64,000 bases of DNA from Phycisphaeraceae bacterium (GCA_019636515.1 JAHBXI010000003.1:248001-312000); one strand, 5' to 3'. Numbered from the stretch's first letter, positions 14,982 through 24,834 are shown. Numbers and translations are program-made. Notes: generated by a model not told the origin, from the letters alone.

Positions 14982-17465
14982 TCACGCGCAAGCCGGGCCG
15001 GCGAGCAGGAGCACCCGCAGCACCTCGGCCACGGACCAGGCCTGCGCCGGGCAGCCGTCGGGCCGGCGCGGGGCCTGATCGGTCGAGTCCCCGTCGTAGA
15101 CCTCGGCGATCTGGCCGATCGCTCGCCCGGGTCCGGGGGTGATCAGTTCATGGACGAGAGGGGCCAGGGTTCGCCGCGCTTCGGCACGGCTCTCGGGCGA
15201 AAACCCACCGACGCGCATGACGGCCTCGGCGTAGGGACCGATGAGCCAGGGCCAGACGGTGCCGTTGTGGTACGCCCGATCACGCGAGAAGAGCGACCCC
15301 TCGTAGCGTCCGTGGTATTCCCGATCGGTGGCGGCGAGCGTCCGCAGGCCCATCGGGGTGAGCAGGGACTGGCGGACGGTGGCGACGACGGCCTGCTGCT
15401 GCTCGGCATTCAGCGGAGAGTGCGGGAGGCTGACGGCAAAGACCTGGTTGGGGCGGACCTGATACGCCGGGTCCGGTCCGCCCGAGTCCCGGCCCGAGTT
15501 TTGGCCCGAGTTATGGCCCGAGTTATGGAATGATCCGTGTGTTCCAGGGCTTCCGGGGGATCCGGGGCTTCCGGGGCTTCCGGGGGATCCGGGGCTTCCG
15601 GGGGCCAGGTCGAAACACATGCGGCGGTAGGCATCGAAGAACGCGGACTGGAAGGATCGGCGGACACGCTCGGAGACCTGCCGAAGGTCGCGGGCGGTTT
15701 TCTGCCGCGTGGGCTCGACAAGGTCGGCGACGCTCCGCAGGGCGTTGTACCAGAGGGCGTTGATCTCGACGGCCTTGCCGGCGCGCGGGGTGAAGACCAC
15801 GCCGTCGCGGCGGGCGTCCATCCAGGTGAGTTGGGTGGAGGCGTCGCCCGCGCTCACCAGGCCATCCGAAGGGTCGGTACGGATGCCAAAGCGGGTGCCG
15901 TTCTGGTAGGCGGCGATGATATCGAGGCACGCCCTCGCGATGAATCGTTCGGCGGCGGCGGCGTCACCGGTCTCGTGGACATACCGGCAGGCGGCATGGA
16001 TAAACCACAGGGAGGCGTCGGCGGTGTTGTACTCCGCTTCTCCGGTGGAGTTGTCAAAGCAGTTGGGGATCAGGCCGTCTCGCATGAGTCCGGCAAAGCA
16101 CTCGAGAAGTGAGCATGCCTCCTCAAACCGACCCGTGGCCAGCAGCAGGCCCGGCAGGGAGATCATCGAGTCACGGCCCCAGTCGCTGAACCAGGGATAG
16201 CCCGCGATGATGGAAGCGAGGGTGCCTTCGCCCGAATCCTTGCCGATCGCCGAGGCCCGCCGCCGGACAACGAACTGGTCCGCGGCGGCGCACAGCGTCG
16301 AGACCAGACGATCCCAGGACCGGTCACCCACGGATCCCGATCCCGCGGCCGAGCCGGCCGCGTGCCGCGCCGCCGCAAGCAGGCGCTCGGCCCGCCGCCC
16401 AGCGCAGACCCGGGCGTCGAAGTCGGGTGTTTGGCCCACCCACGCCCACACCTCGAAGGATCCGCCGACCTGGGCCTCGACGGTGAACACACCGGGGGAA
16501 TAGAGGTCCTCGCGGAAGTCCTGCCCGCGGGCGCGGTCGAGAGGGTATTCGAAGTCCCGCCACCACTGCGAAGGCCCGCCGAACATCCACCGGGATGAAC
16601 CGGCTCGGACGGTCATGGAAAGGTCGGGAACGCCGCCGGTCGTGACCGGGACGTGACCTGACGATCCGTGGCCGGGAGGACCATGCCGGATCCGAACCAC
16701 GCCGTCCGACGTGGAAACCGCCACCTGGTCCCACGGCTCGGCCGGCCGGCGGGTGAGGTCGTGGAAATCCCTCAGCGCCAGAAGCGGACGGACCTCGATA
16801 CGCACCCCCTTCGCAAGCGGGGGAGGGACGACTTCGCGCGGCTCGGACTCGATCGCGTACCGGATCGCAACGACCCCGGGGGCGATGACCGAGAGTTCGC
16901 GGCGGATGTTCACGCACGGGCCGGCCCTGGTCTGGACTCGGTACGTCCACGCGGCCGATTCAGACCGCTCAAAGGCGACGAGATGATCAAGCCCCCGCGG
17001 GTGCGTGACCCCGGGGAAGCGAAAACTGCAAAGATCGTGCGACTCCGCGGGAGTTTCGTCACCAACTCCGCCATCGATGATGAGTCGGTCGGCGACCGCG
17101 TGCAGCAGGGAAACCCGGCCGACGGGGGGCGTCCGGGCCGTCACCATCCAGGAGTGGTACCGGCGCTGGGGAATACCCGCCGCGGTTCCCATGGCAAAGC
17201 CGCCGTTTCCATCGGCGATGAGCCATTCGACGCGGGCAAGGTCCTCGGCGGTGTACCCATCGCCGACGCGGACGGAAAAACGGGTGAGGTCCGGGTCCAC
17301 CCCCGGCGATTCTTGACGCGGCGGATCCGCCGGGCGCGTGGGCTGGGCGGGCTGGGCGTGGGGAAGGGCTGGAGGAGAAACGGGGTGGGACGACGCGGTG
17401 ACGCCGGGGGTTGACCCCGCGCTCCCAGAGCCCGAACGAGTCGAACTGCCGGGTGTCGCGTTCAT
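14982..17465 (-). CDS. Glycogen debranching enzyme (amylo-alpha-1,6-glucosidase, GH133-like)
   Basis: The 827-residue protein combines an N-terminal GDE_N domain (ADGNGGFAMGTAAGIPQRRYHSW, about 85-110) with an (alpha/alpha)6 catalytic domain showing GYPWFSDWGRDSMISLPGL, NCFDNSTGEAEYNTADASLW, HNGTVWPWLIGPYAEA and GQIAEVYDGD. It should remove alpha-1,6 branches from storage glycogen. Residues 2-60 are a Ser/Pro/Gly-rich low-complexity extension, and a repeat tract interrupts the catalytic domain (see the repeat entry). The ATG at 17465 has TAACAT (17471-17476, minus strand) 5 nt upstream, a leaderless arrangement. Confidence 0.9.
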   Translation of the reverse strand: MNATPGSSTRSGSGSAGSTPGVTASSHPVSPPALPHAQPAQPTRPADPPRQESPGVDPDLTRFSVRVGDGYTAEDLARVEWLIADGNGGFAMGTAAGIPQRRYHSWMVTARTPPVGRVSLLHAVADRLIIDGGVGDETPAESHDLCSFRFPGVTHPRGLDHLVAFERSESAAWTYRVQTRAGPCVNIRRELSVIAPGVVAIRYAIESEPREVVPPPLAKGVRIEVRPLLALRDFHDLTRRPAEPWDQVAVSTSDGVVRIRHGPPGHGSSGHVPVTTGGVPDLSMTVRAGSSRWMFGGPSQWWRDFEYPLDRARGQDFREDLYSPGVFTVEAQVGGSFEVWAWVGQTPDFDARVCAGRRAERLLAAARHAAGSAAGSGSVGDRSWDRLVSTLCAAADQFVVRRRASAIGKDSGEGTLASIIAGYPWFSDWGRDSMISLPGLLLATGRFEEACSLLECFAGLMRDGLIPNCFDNSTGEAEYNTADASLWFIHAACRYVHETGDAAAAERFIARACLDIIAAYQNGTRFGIRTDPSDGLVSAGDASTQLTWMDARRDGVVFTPRAGKAVEINALWYNALRSVADLVEPTRQKTARDLRQVSERVRRSFQSAFFDAYRRMCFDLAPGSPGSPGSPGSPGSPGSPGTHGSFHNSGHNSGQNSGRDSGGPDPAYQVRPNQVFAVSLPHSPLNAEQQQAVVATVRQSLLTPMGLRTLAATDREYHGRYEGSLFSRDRAYHNGTVWPWLIGPYAEAVMRVGGFSPESRAEARRTLAPLVHELITPGPGRAIGQIAEVYDGDSTDQAPRRPDGCPAQAWSVAEVLRVLLLAGPACA
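15484..15604 (-). repeat. In-frame tandem repeats inside the debranching-enzyme gene
   Basis: Two adjoining tracts are present. A 9-bp Gly-Ser-Pro repeat (about six GSP units) covers about 15546-15604. A 12-bp unit giving Asn-Ser-Gly-His/Gln/Arg steps covers about 15484-15535. All units are multiples of three, so length change keeps the frame. They form a flexible loop between two conserved blocks of the catalytic domain. Confidence 0.8.
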
Positions 17466-17543
17466 GCTCGATGTTAGGCCCCAAGTCCGCGGATTCGTGT
17501 ACGGGCGTGGTGCTCCGCCGACCACCGGTTCGGCCCGCGGGTC

Positions 17544-17571
17544 TTGACATCGGCCCGCGCGCGGCGACACT
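17544..17571 (+). promoter_or_regulatory. guaB promoter, TTGACA-N16-GACACT
   Basis: TTGACA (17544-17549), a 16-nt spacer and GACACT (17566-17571) are followed after only 5 nt by the guaB ATG. The expected transcription start falls on or beside the start codon, so the mRNA should be leaderless. The promoter also sets the start at 17577 rather than any upstream codon. Confidence 0.6.
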
Positions 17572-17576
17572 CTCTC

Positions 17577-19262
17577 ATGGGAACCACGATCACCCGATCC
17601 GGGTCCGACGCCGCCCCCGGCCAGCCTTCTCCCAGGCCGTCACCGGCGGGGGGAAACGCGACGCCGACGCCGGTTCTGCCGGTCGCCACCCCTGCCGCGG
17701 TGGATGCTTCGGACTTGCCCGAGTTCGCTCGCCGCGCGCTGCTCGATGACAAGATCGTCATGGATGGCATCACGTTCGACGACGTGCTCCTGCTGCCTCG
17801 GCGCTCGTCGGTGATGCCCGCCGACGCGGACACCTCGACGCGCCTGACATCGGGGATCACGCTCCCGATCCCGCTGGTCTCGGCCCCGATGGACACGGTG
17901 ACCGAGTCGGCCCTGGCGATCGCGCTGGCGCTCGAGGGCGGCATCGGGATCATCCACAAGAACCTGTCGATCGAGGCGCAGGCGCGCGAGGTCGTGAAGG
18001 TCAAGCGCTCGGCCAACGGCGTGATCACCGATCCGCTGACGCTGCGCCCCGACGAAACCGTCGCCCGGGCCAAGGAACTGATGGCCAAGCACAACGTCTC
18101 GGGTTTCCCGGTGACCGAGAACGGCGGCACCGGGCCGGACAAGGGCAAACTGCTGGGGATCCTGACGCGGCGTGACCTGAAATTCGTCGAGGACCTGTCG
18201 GTGCCGGTGCGTGAGGTCATGACCTCACGCGGGCTGATCACCGCTCCGGCGGGGACCACGCTGGAGCAGGCCGAGGGCATCCTCAGCAAGAACAAGGTCG
18301 AGAAACTCCTGCTGATCGACGGGGATTTCCGCCTGAGCGGGCTGATCACGATGAGGGATATCGAGCGGGCGGCGAGGTTTCCTCGCGCGTGCCTGGACGC
18401 CCGCGGCCGCCTTCGGTGCGGGGCGGCGGTCGGCGTCGATCACCTTGAACGCGTGGAGGCCCTGATCGAGGCGGAGGTGGACGTGCTGGTCGTCGATACC
18501 GCCCACGGTCACTCGGAGAACGTGCTGCGGACGATCCGGGCCGTCAAAAAGACGCACGACGTCCAGGTGATCGCGGGGAATATCGCGACCGAGCAGGCGG
18601 CGATCGACCTGATCGAGGCCGGTGCCGATGCGGTCAAGGTGGGCATCGGCCCCGGTTCGATCTGCACGACCCGCGTGGTGACGGGCGTGGGAGTCCCGCA
18701 GATCACGGCGGTGGCCGCCGCGGCCCGCGGGGCACAGACCGCTCGCCGCACGACCGGCCGTGATGTCCCGGTGATCGCCGACGGCGGCATCCGTCACTCC
18801 GGGGACATCCCAAAGGCGATCGCGGCCGGGGCCTCGTCGGTGATGATGGGGTCGCTCTTTGCGGGCCTGGATGAATCCCCGGGCGAACTGGTGATCTCCC
18901 AGGGCCGGCGGTACAAGAGTTACCGCGGCATGGGTTCGGAAGGGGCGATGAACGCCGGGTCGGCGGATCGCTACCGCCAGGCCGACAAGATCGGACCCGA
19001 TGGCAAGCCCATGATCAAGTTCGTGCCCGAAGGGGTCGAGGGACTGGTCCCATACCGCGGCTCGCTGGCCGATTTTGTCTTCCAGATCGTCGGGGGGATC
19101 CGCAGCGCCATGGGGTACTGCGGGTGCCGGTCGATCGAGGAACTGCGGCGTGACACGCGGTTCTGCCGCGTGAGCGGGGCCACGGTGATCGAGAACCATC
19201 CGCACGACATCCGCATCACCAAGGAATCACCAAACTACATGGCCGGACAGGTCGGTCCCTGA
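17577..19262 (+). CDS. guaB: Inosine-5'-monophosphate dehydrogenase
   Basis: GuaB oxidises IMP to XMP with NAD+, the first committed step of GMP synthesis. The 561-residue protein shows [12 protein letters not shown] at the start of the barrel, [10 protein letters not shown], two CBS modules (about 150-265) that usually bind adenine or guanine nucleotides, the catalytic loop GPGSICTTR with the active-site Cys, and the flap motif [10 protein letters not shown]. About 50 Ser/Pro/Ala-rich residues precede the conserved barrel, longer than usual. It is monocistronic and converges with serA. Confidence 0.96.
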   Translation: MGTTITRSGSDAAPGQPSPRPSPAGGNATPTPVLPVATPAAVDASDLPEFARRALLDDKIVMDGITFDDVLLLPRRSSVMPADADTSTRLTSGITLPIPLVSAPMDTVTESALAIALALEGGIGIIHKNLSIEAQAREVVKVKRSANGVITDPLTLRPDETVARAKELMAKHNVSGFPVTENGGTGPDKGKLLGILTRRDLKFVEDLSVPVREVMTSRGLITAPAGTTLEQAEGILSKNKVEKLLLIDGDFRLSGLITMRDIERAARFPRACLDARGRLRCGAAVGVDHLERVEALIEAEVDVLVVDTAHGHSENVLRTIRAVKKTHDVQVIAGNIATEQAAIDLIEAGADAVKVGIGPGSICTTRVVTGVGVPQITAVAAAARGAQTARRTTGRDVPVIADGGIRHSGDIPKAIAAGASSVMMGSLFAGLDESPGELVISQGRRYKSYRGMGSEGAMNAGSADRYRQADKIGPDGKPMIKFVPEGVEGLVPYRGSLADFVFQIVGGIRSAMGYCGCRSIEELRRDTRFCRVSGATVIENHPHDIRITKESPNYMAGQVGP

Positions 19263-19271
19263 GCCTTGACA

Positions 19272-19313
19272 CCCGCGGCACGGCTTGGGATTGCCACGCG
19301 CCAAGCCCGCGGA
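19272..19313. terminator. Hairpin between convergent guaB and serA
   Basis: GGCTTGG (19282-19288) pairs with CCAAGCC (19301-19307), and flanking CCGCG/CGCGG can extend the stem after a small bulge. The loop is about 12 nt. There is no T run. Its position between two convergent stops suggests a bidirectional terminator. Confidence 0.5.
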
Positions 19314-19338
19314 TGCTCCCGGCGTGCCTCGCGAGCCA

Positions 19339-20646
19339 TCACCACAGCATTCGGACGCGGATGGTCTCGGGGATCTCCCGGACACCGGCCATGACTTTCT
19401 CTCCGTCGGTGGGATCCACGTCGAGCACGACGTACCCGACGTCCCGGTTGGTCTGGAGGTACTCGGCCGCGACGTTGGCGCCCAGGCGGGCGATCGTGCC
19501 GTGCATCGCGCTCAGGACGCCCGGCACGTTGCGGTGGAAATGCAGGATGCGGTGACGGCGAGGTCCGTCGCCCGACGCCAAGCGGCGGTCGCCCTGGGGC
19601 GGCAGTTCGACCTCGGGAACATTGACGGCCCCGGTGGTGGTGCCGACATTGATGAACTTCACGAACTTGGAGGCCACGTCCCGGGCGATCGACTCCTGCG
19701 CCTCTTCCGTGCTGCCCCCGATGTGCGGGGTGAGTATCACGTTGGGAAGTCCGCACAGTTCGCTCCGGAACGGGTCCCCCTTGCCCGAAGGCTCCTCGGG
19801 GAAGACGTCCGCGGCCGCTCCCGCAAGGTGACCGGAGGTGATCGCCGCCGCGAGGGCCGCCACATCGACCACGTTCCCGCGGGCGTTGTTGATGAGCGCT
19901 GCGCCCGGGCGCATGCGCCGAATCTCCGGGGCGCCGATCAGCCCGTCGGTCTGGTCCGTCGCGGGGACGTGGAGCGTGACGACGTCCGACTGCTCGAGGA
20001 CCTCGACCATCGTCCGGCACGCCCGGGCGTTTCCCAGGGCAAGGCGCGGGAGGACGTCGAAGAAAACGACGCGCATCCCCATCGACTCGGCCAGGACCGA
20101 GACCTGCGACCCGATGCGGCCGTAGCCGATGATCCCCATCGTGCGGCCGCGGACCTCGTGCGACCCATCCGCGGACTTGTCCCACTCCCCCGCGTGCATC
20201 CGGCGGGATTTCTCGAATACCTGGCGGTGCAGGGCCACGGCCTCGGCGATCGTCAGTTCCGCGACGCTCCGCGTGTTGCTGAACGGGGAGTTGAAGACGG
20301 GGATCCCCGCCAGGCACGCGGCGCGGAGGTCGACCTGGTTGGTGCCGATGCAGAAGCAGCCGACCGCGAGCAGGCGGGCCGCGGCGGAGAGGGCCTCGGC
20401 CGTCAGGTGCGTCTTCGATCGGATACCAAGCAGGTGGACGCCCGACACGGCCCTGGCCAGCGCGGCGCCTTCGAGAGCCTTTCCCGCGGTCTCGACCTGG
20501 AACCCTTCCTCCCGGAGCATCTCCGCGGCGGCGGGGTGGACCCCCTCCAGGAGCAGCGCCTTGATCTTTCCCTTCGGGTAACTCGTCCGTGACACGGCGT
20601 TATCGACCTCTCTCCCCGGACGGCGCTCGCCGTGGGGGCTTCTCAT
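19339..20646 (-). CDS. serA: D-3-phosphoglycerate dehydrogenase with ACT domain
   Basis: SerA starts serine synthesis by oxidising 3-phosphoglycerate. The 435-residue protein has a split substrate domain, an NAD-binding Rossmann domain with GYGRIGSQVSVLAESMG and a following acidic-region Asp (FFD), the catalytic stretch INNARGNVVD, and HIGGSTEEAQ with the catalytic His. The C-terminal 75 residues form a single ACT domain (serine feedback site), the E. coli-like layout rather than the longer type. Only 42 nt separate it from uppP, which lies upstream on the same strand, so cotranscription is likely. Confidence 0.94.
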   Translation of the reverse strand: MRSPHGERRPGREVDNAVSRTSYPKGKIKALLLEGVHPAAAEMLREEGFQVETAGKALEGAALARAVSGVHLLGIRSKTHLTAEALSAAARLLAVGCFCIGTNQVDLRAACLAGIPVFNSPFSNTRSVAELTIAEAVALHRQVFEKSRRMHAGEWDKSADGSHEVRGRTMGIIGYGRIGSQVSVLAESMGMRVVFFDVLPRLALGNARACRTMVEVLEQSDVVTLHVPATDQTDGLIGAPEIRRMRPGAALINNARGNVVDVAALAAAITSGHLAGAAADVFPEEPSGKGDPFRSELCGLPNVILTPHIGGSTEEAQESIARDVASKFVKFINVGTTTGAVNVPEVELPPQGDRRLASGDGPRRHRILHFHRNVPGVLSAMHGTIARLGANVAAEYLQTNRDVGYVVLDVDPTDGEKVMAGVREIPETIRVRMLW

Positions 20647-20688
20647 CGATGCGGCGCGCGACCGATCCGCGTGCCGGCAAGTGACCCA

Positions 20689-21621
20689 TCATCGATCCGA
20701 TGCGGCCCTTTCTTGCGGGGGGAGGGCGTTCTCGGACGTGTTGGCCGACCCCGGGCCGCCCATCGAAAAGACAACCGCCAGGATGACAAACAGGCCCAGT
20801 CGGTACCACGCGAAGGGCATCAAGCCCCGCCGTGCCAGGAACCCCACCAGCCATTTCACCGCGATGACCGCCGAGGCCGTCGCGACCACCAGGCCGACGA
20901 CGACCGGGGCCACGCCGAGCGTCTCAAAGAGATCGGGCGTCCCGTCCCGCCGCGATCGGTACAGGTTCTTGGTCAGGCTGTACAGGCACGCGGCCGTCAG
21001 CGTGGGCAGCCCCAGGAGAAAACTGAACTCGGCCGCCGCCCGCGGACGAAGCCCCACCGCGTACCCGCCGACGATGCAGACCATCGAACGGCTCATGCCG
21101 GGCCAGAGTGCGGCGCATTGCAGGACGCCGATCAGCAGGGCGTCGCGCGGCGTCACCTCGGATATCTCCTTGAAACGGCACGAGTGGCGCGGACGGCCGA
21201 TACGCCCCGCGTGCCGAGCCTCCACCAGCATCATCACCACCGCGCCGATCAGGATCGCCGTCAGGACGGGTCCCGACCAGAACAGCCGGGACTCGATCCA
21301 GTCCTTGCACAGCAGGCCCACGATCGCCGCCGGAAGAAAGGCGATGAACAGGTTCACCAGCAGCGCAAAGCCCCCGTTGTCCTTCCCGATCAGGCCGCGG
21401 GCCATGCGCCGGACACTCGGCCAGTACAGGCCGACCACGGCCAGGATCGCCCCACCCTGGACGACGATGTTGAAATCGTCGACCGCGCCCTTGCGGGCGG
21501 GATCGTCAAGTCCGATCAGGATCGACGCGAGGATCAGGTGTCCCGTCGAACTGACGGGCAGGTACTCGGTGATCCCCTCCACCAACCCCAGGACGATGGC
21601 CTGCCACAACTCCACGCGCAC
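20689..21621 (-). CDS. uppP: Undecaprenyl-diphosphatase (BacA/UppP)
   Basis: UppP recycles undecaprenyl pyrophosphate to the monophosphate carrier for cell-wall and glycan synthesis. The 310-residue polytopic protein begins with the signature EGITEYLPVSSTGHLIL and contains the second motif PGMSRSM, both needed for catalysis. About seven to eight helices are visible. The last 20 residues are a hydrophilic tail. The start codon is GTG at 21621. It is divergent from an RNA methyltransferase gene and upstream of serA. Confidence 0.95.
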   Translation of the reverse strand: MRVELWQAIVLGLVEGITEYLPVSSTGHLILASILIGLDDPARKGAVDDFNIVVQGGAILAVVGLYWPSVRRMARGLIGKDNGGFALLVNLFIAFLPAAIVGLLCKDWIESRLFWSGPVLTAILIGAVVMMLVEARHAGRIGRPRHSCRFKEISEVTPRDALLIGVLQCAALWPGMSRSMVCIVGGYAVGLRPRAAAEFSFLLGLPTLTAACLYSLTKNLYRSRRDGTPDLFETLGVAPVVVGLVVATASAVIAVKWLVGFLARRGLMPFAWYRLGLFVILAVVFSMGGPGSANTSENALPPQERAASDR

Positions 21622-21688
21622 CTCGATTCAGCGCCGGCGTTCGCTCGCTCACGGGCGTCCGGGCGCAAATGTAGCCGTACCATCGGCC

Positions 21689-22549
21689 GTGACGGGCGTT
21701 TCGCCGCACACGACTTTCGTGGATGATCCAGGCGATCCGCGCCTGGCCGTCTATGCCAATCTGAAGGACGCCGACCTGGCCGACCGGCACGGCGCGTTCA
21801 TCGCCGAGGGTCCGCTGGTCGTCCGCGAACTGCTCCGCTCGACGTACAAGGTGAGGTCGATCCTCGTCCATGAAGACAAGGTCGCTCGGCTCGAAGGGGT
21901 GATCGGGACGGCCAGGGGCCCGGGAGAGGTTCCGGTTTTCACCGTCCCGCCGCGTGTGCTCGACGCGGTGACCGGGTTCCACCTGCACCGCGGCGTCCTG
22001 GCGTGTGGCGAGCGAGGCCCGGCGCTGGATGCTCGCACGATCCTTGAGCAATCACGTGTTCTCCTGGTGCTCGAGGACCTGTCGAACCACGACAATGTCG
22101 GGGGCCTGTTCAGGGTCGCCGCCGCGCTGGGCGATCCCGGGGCCGGAGTTGTGCTGAGTCCCAGGTGCTGCGATCCGCTGTACCGCAAAGCGCTGCGAGT
22201 CTCGATCGGCCACGCGCTGCGCGTGCCGTACGCACGGTGCCATCTGGATGCGACGCTGTGGTCCCGGCTGGCCGCGTCCGGGTACACGATCCTGGCCACC
22301 GGCGCGGGCCAGGAGGCGGCCGCTCCGGCTTCGGTGGGAACGCCCGCCCGAGTCGCGGTGGTCCTGGGCGCCGAAGGCGCGGGGCTGTTCGTCGAGACGG
22401 TCCGTGCCATCCGCGCGGCGGGCGGCCAGAACGTCAGGATTCCTCTTGCCCCGGGAGTCGATTCGCTCAACGTGGTGGTGGCGGCGGGGATCCTGCTCGC
22501 GAGCGTGGCGCCGGTGGGCGAGTTTTCCCCCGGGAAGGGGGCGCCGTGA
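21689..22549 (+). CDS. SpoU/TrmH-family RNA 2'-O-methyltransferase
   Basis: The 286-residue protein has an N-terminal substrate-binding region and a SPOUT knot with motif 1 LSNHDNVGGLFRVAAA, motif 2 VVLGAEGAGL and motif 3 VRIPLAPGVDSLNVVVAAGI. Members methylate riboses of rRNA or tRNA; the target here is not known (TrmH/RlmB-like). The GTG at 21689 was chosen because TACCAT (21678-21683) lies exactly 5 nt upstream, matching the leaderless pattern in this window. Another SpoU gene (trmL) lies 1.6 kb downstream. Confidence 0.85.
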   Translation: MTGVSPHTTFVDDPGDPRLAVYANLKDADLADRHGAFIAEGPLVVRELLRSTYKVRSILVHEDKVARLEGVIGTARGPGEVPVFTVPPRVLDAVTGFHLHRGVLACGERGPALDARTILEQSRVLLVLEDLSNHDNVGGLFRVAAALGDPGAGVVLSPRCCDPLYRKALRVSIGHALRVPYARCHLDATLWSRLAASGYTILATGAGQEAAAPASVGTPARVAVVLGAEGAGLFVETVRAIRAAGGQNVRIPLAPGVDSLNVVVAAGILLASVAPVGEFSPGKGAP

Positions 22550-22711
22550 GGTGGTGAATCGGGATCGTACGGAGGCCGTCGCCGGGCGATGGTCGAGGAT
22601 TCGGGCAAGGTCCGGCGGTCGGAGCGCGAACCGGTTCGTATGCTTGGGAGTCTGATAGCGGGTCTTGAGGCGCCCGGACGGCTCGGTCCAAGCGGACGCC
22701 GGGAGTACCTC

Positions 22712-24097
22712 ATGCCGCTTTTCACATCGCCGCGGAGTCTTACCACCATGCCGAAGACCATGCCGATCATCACCCGTACTTTCCTGGCGGGTTTTGCCGT
22801 TTCCGCGTCGGCGTTTGCCGCCCAGCCCTCGGCCAGGACGGGGACGGTGACCCCCGACAACCCCAACATCATCCGAGAGGGGTCCGGGCCGCGCCGGGAT
22901 GCGGTGACGGCCCGGGAACTCAAGCCGTTTGACTCCTCGGCGTGGTCGAAGATCACCTCCTGGTCGGATGGGGCCGGTCCGACGGGGTCCGACCTGTCGG
23001 GCCAGGTGGTGCTGATCTGCACGTGGAAGTACTACCACCCGGTCTCCAGGCGTGCGATGGAACTCTCCCGCCGTCTGGCCGACCAGCACGCGGGGGAACT
23101 GGTCGTGGTGGCGGTGCATGATCCTCAGAACTGGGAAGAAGCGCAGAAAGTGGCCGGGACGGCGTCGAACAAGCAAGCCCGGTTCTTCGTGGGTCTGGAT
23201 GGATCCTCGGAGTTCCGAAGGTCGCTCGATTCGGACGCCGACCCCGATTTCTACGTGATCGATCGGGCCGGCCAGTTGCGTTTCGCGGACATCGCGACCG
23301 AATCGGTGGAGGTGGCGGTGACGATGCTCGTCGGCGAAACAGCCGAGAAGGCCGCGGCGCGCTCGGGGGAGATCGACGCGGAGCAGGAACGGGCTCGGCT
23401 GGAAGCGGCCCGTACCAGCGGGGCCCGTGGATCGGTGGACATGAGTTCGATCCCCGCGATCCCGCCCGGGTTCACGCCCCCATCGGCCGACGTGTTCGCG
23501 ACGATCAAGTGGCCGCCGACCAAGTTCCAGTCGTACACCACGTCCCCCGCGTCGAGCAACCAGCCCCCGGCGACGCCGGTTATCCAACTCCCCGAGGGCG
23601 AGGGGTGGATCGGGGCGAGGCCGGAGTTCCAGGGCCGGGTGTGGGTGATCTATTTCTGGTCGCTCGACAACCACGAGTCCTACAGCGTGATGCAGCAGAT
23701 GGACCAGTTGCAAAAATCACGCGGGCGTGACGTCGCGGTGGTGGGGGTGCTGACCCGCATCCGCCGGGCGAACACCAACACCTACGACGAGAAGCCGGAG
23801 GACCCGGTGCAACTGATGCGCAAGGTCACCGATTTCACGCGAGGCAAGTCGCTGCAGCACGCCACGTTCGTCGAGCCCACCGGGCAACTCCTCCAGCAGA
23901 CCCGCGGCTCGGAGAACAGCGAGGGAATCCCCGTTCCGTACGTCGTCGTCTGCTCGTCCGACGGCTCGGTTCGGTTCTCCGGCTGGGCCAAGCACCCGTC
24001 GTACGAGTCGTCGCTCGACAACACGCTGAACCTTGACCCCGGGGTCCGTGCCCGGCGAGCGGCCGATGCGGCGTTTCTTCGCTCGAAGGGCAAGTGA
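22712..24097 (+). CDS. Secreted protein with two thioredoxin-like folds lacking CxxC
   Basis: The 461-residue protein has a signal peptide (core about 23-37, ending SAFAA). Two thioredoxin-fold segments follow: the first around GQVVLICTWKYYHPVSRRAMELS, the second around GRVWVIYFWSLDNHESYSVM. In both, the usual WCxxC position holds no cysteines (KYYHPVS; SLDNHES), so redox activity is unlikely and a binding or scaffold role is more plausible. Ribosome site GGGAG lies 6 nt before the ATG at 22712; ATG at 22748 is an alternative. It lies between two RNA methyltransferase genes. Confidence 0.7.
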   Translation: MPLFTSPRSLTTMPKTMPIITRTFLAGFAVSASAFAAQPSARTGTVTPDNPNIIREGSGPRRDAVTARELKPFDSSAWSKITSWSDGAGPTGSDLSGQVVLICTWKYYHPVSRRAMELSRRLADQHAGELVVVAVHDPQNWEEAQKVAGTASNKQARFFVGLDGSSEFRRSLDSDADPDFYVIDRAGQLRFADIATESVEVAVTMLVGETAEKAAARSGEIDAEQERARLEAARTSGARGSVDMSSIPAIPPGFTPPSADVFATIKWPPTKFQSYTTSPASSNQPPATPVIQLPEGEGWIGARPEFQGRVWVIYFWSLDNHESYSVMQQMDQLQKSRGRDVAVVGVLTRIRRANTNTYDEKPEDPVQLMRKVTDFTRGKSLQHATFVEPTGQLLQQTRGSENSEGIPVPYVVVCSSDGSVRFSGWAKHPSYESSLDNTLNLDPGVRARRAADAAFLRSKGK

Positions 24098-24146
24098 GGC
24101 CGGATCCGGTTCCGGCGCCAGTTCCGGTTCCGGGCGTGCTCGCCCC

Positions 24147-24743
24147 GTGGTCGATCGCACCTCAATTCTCGCCCCCCATCCGGCCGGAACTCCCGCCCGG
24201 AGTGGCCCTCGGCCCCTGTTTCACGTTGTTCTTCACGAGCCCCAGATCCCAAACAACACCGGCAACATCGGCAGGACCTGCGTGGCGACGGGATGTTCGC
24301 TCCACCTGATCCACCCGCTGGGCTTCCGAACCGACGAAAAGGCGTGCCGCCGAGCGGGGCTTGACTACTGGCCCAGGCTCAACGTGCGAGAGCACCCGTC
24401 GTACGAGGCCTTCGCGGGTGGGCTGGCCGGTCGGCGGCCGTGGTACCTCACGACGCGATCCCCGCGGTCGGTTTTCGACGTCGAACTGCTGGCGGGCGAC
24501 TTCCTGGTCTTCGGGAACGAATCGTCGGGCCTGCCCGAGCGGATCCTGTCGCAGGCCGGCGAACGGGCGGTGTCCCTGCCGATGGTCCCCGCGGAGCGTT
24601 CGCTCAACCTGGCCACGGTCGTCTGCGCCGTGGTGTTCGAGGGCGTTCGGCAATTGATAGGAAAACAGATTGTCTTTGTTCAGAGTGATGGCCGTCTTGG
24701 TCATGGGCCGCTGGCCAAGAACGCAAGTCCAGAAAAAGCATAG
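24147..24743 (+). CDS. trmL: tRNA (cytidine/uridine-34-2'-O)-methyltransferase
   Basis: TrmL methylates the wobble ribose of certain tRNA-Leu species. The diagnostic motif EPQIPNNTGNIGRTC is followed by GNESSGLP and RSLNLATVVCAVVFE, the SPOUT knot of the CspR/TrmL group. The start is uncertain: GTG at 24147 avoids overlap with the upstream gene, while ATG at 24066 would overlap its end. The last 25-30 residues, after GVRQLIG, extend past the normal family end, and their DNA is visibly poorer in G+C than the surroundings. Confidence 0.88.
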   Translation: MVDRTSILAPHPAGTPARSGPRPLFHVVLHEPQIPNNTGNIGRTCVATGCSLHLIHPLGFRTDEKACRRAGLDYWPRLNVREHPSYEAFAGGLAGRRPWYLTTRSPRSVFDVELLAGDFLVFGNESSGLPERILSQAGERAVSLPMVPAERSLNLATVVCAVVFEGVRQLIGKQIVFVQSDGRLGHGPLAKNASPEKA

Positions 24744-24818
24744 GTTTATCTTGGGATTATCCTGAACTTCGGCGCGCCAGGCCCGTAAAACCAAATGGAA
24801 TCATGGATTTCAGCAGGC

Positions 24819-24834
24819 CGGAACGCTCGTTCCG
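24819..24834. repeat. Small perfect inverted repeat in an AT-richer gap
   Basis: CGGAAC-GCTC-GTTCCG (24819-24834) is a perfect 6-bp inverted repeat downstream of trmL. It is followed by AT-rich DNA and a CT-repeat. It could be a weak terminator hairpin or a binding site. No protein partner can be proposed. Confidence 0.35.
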
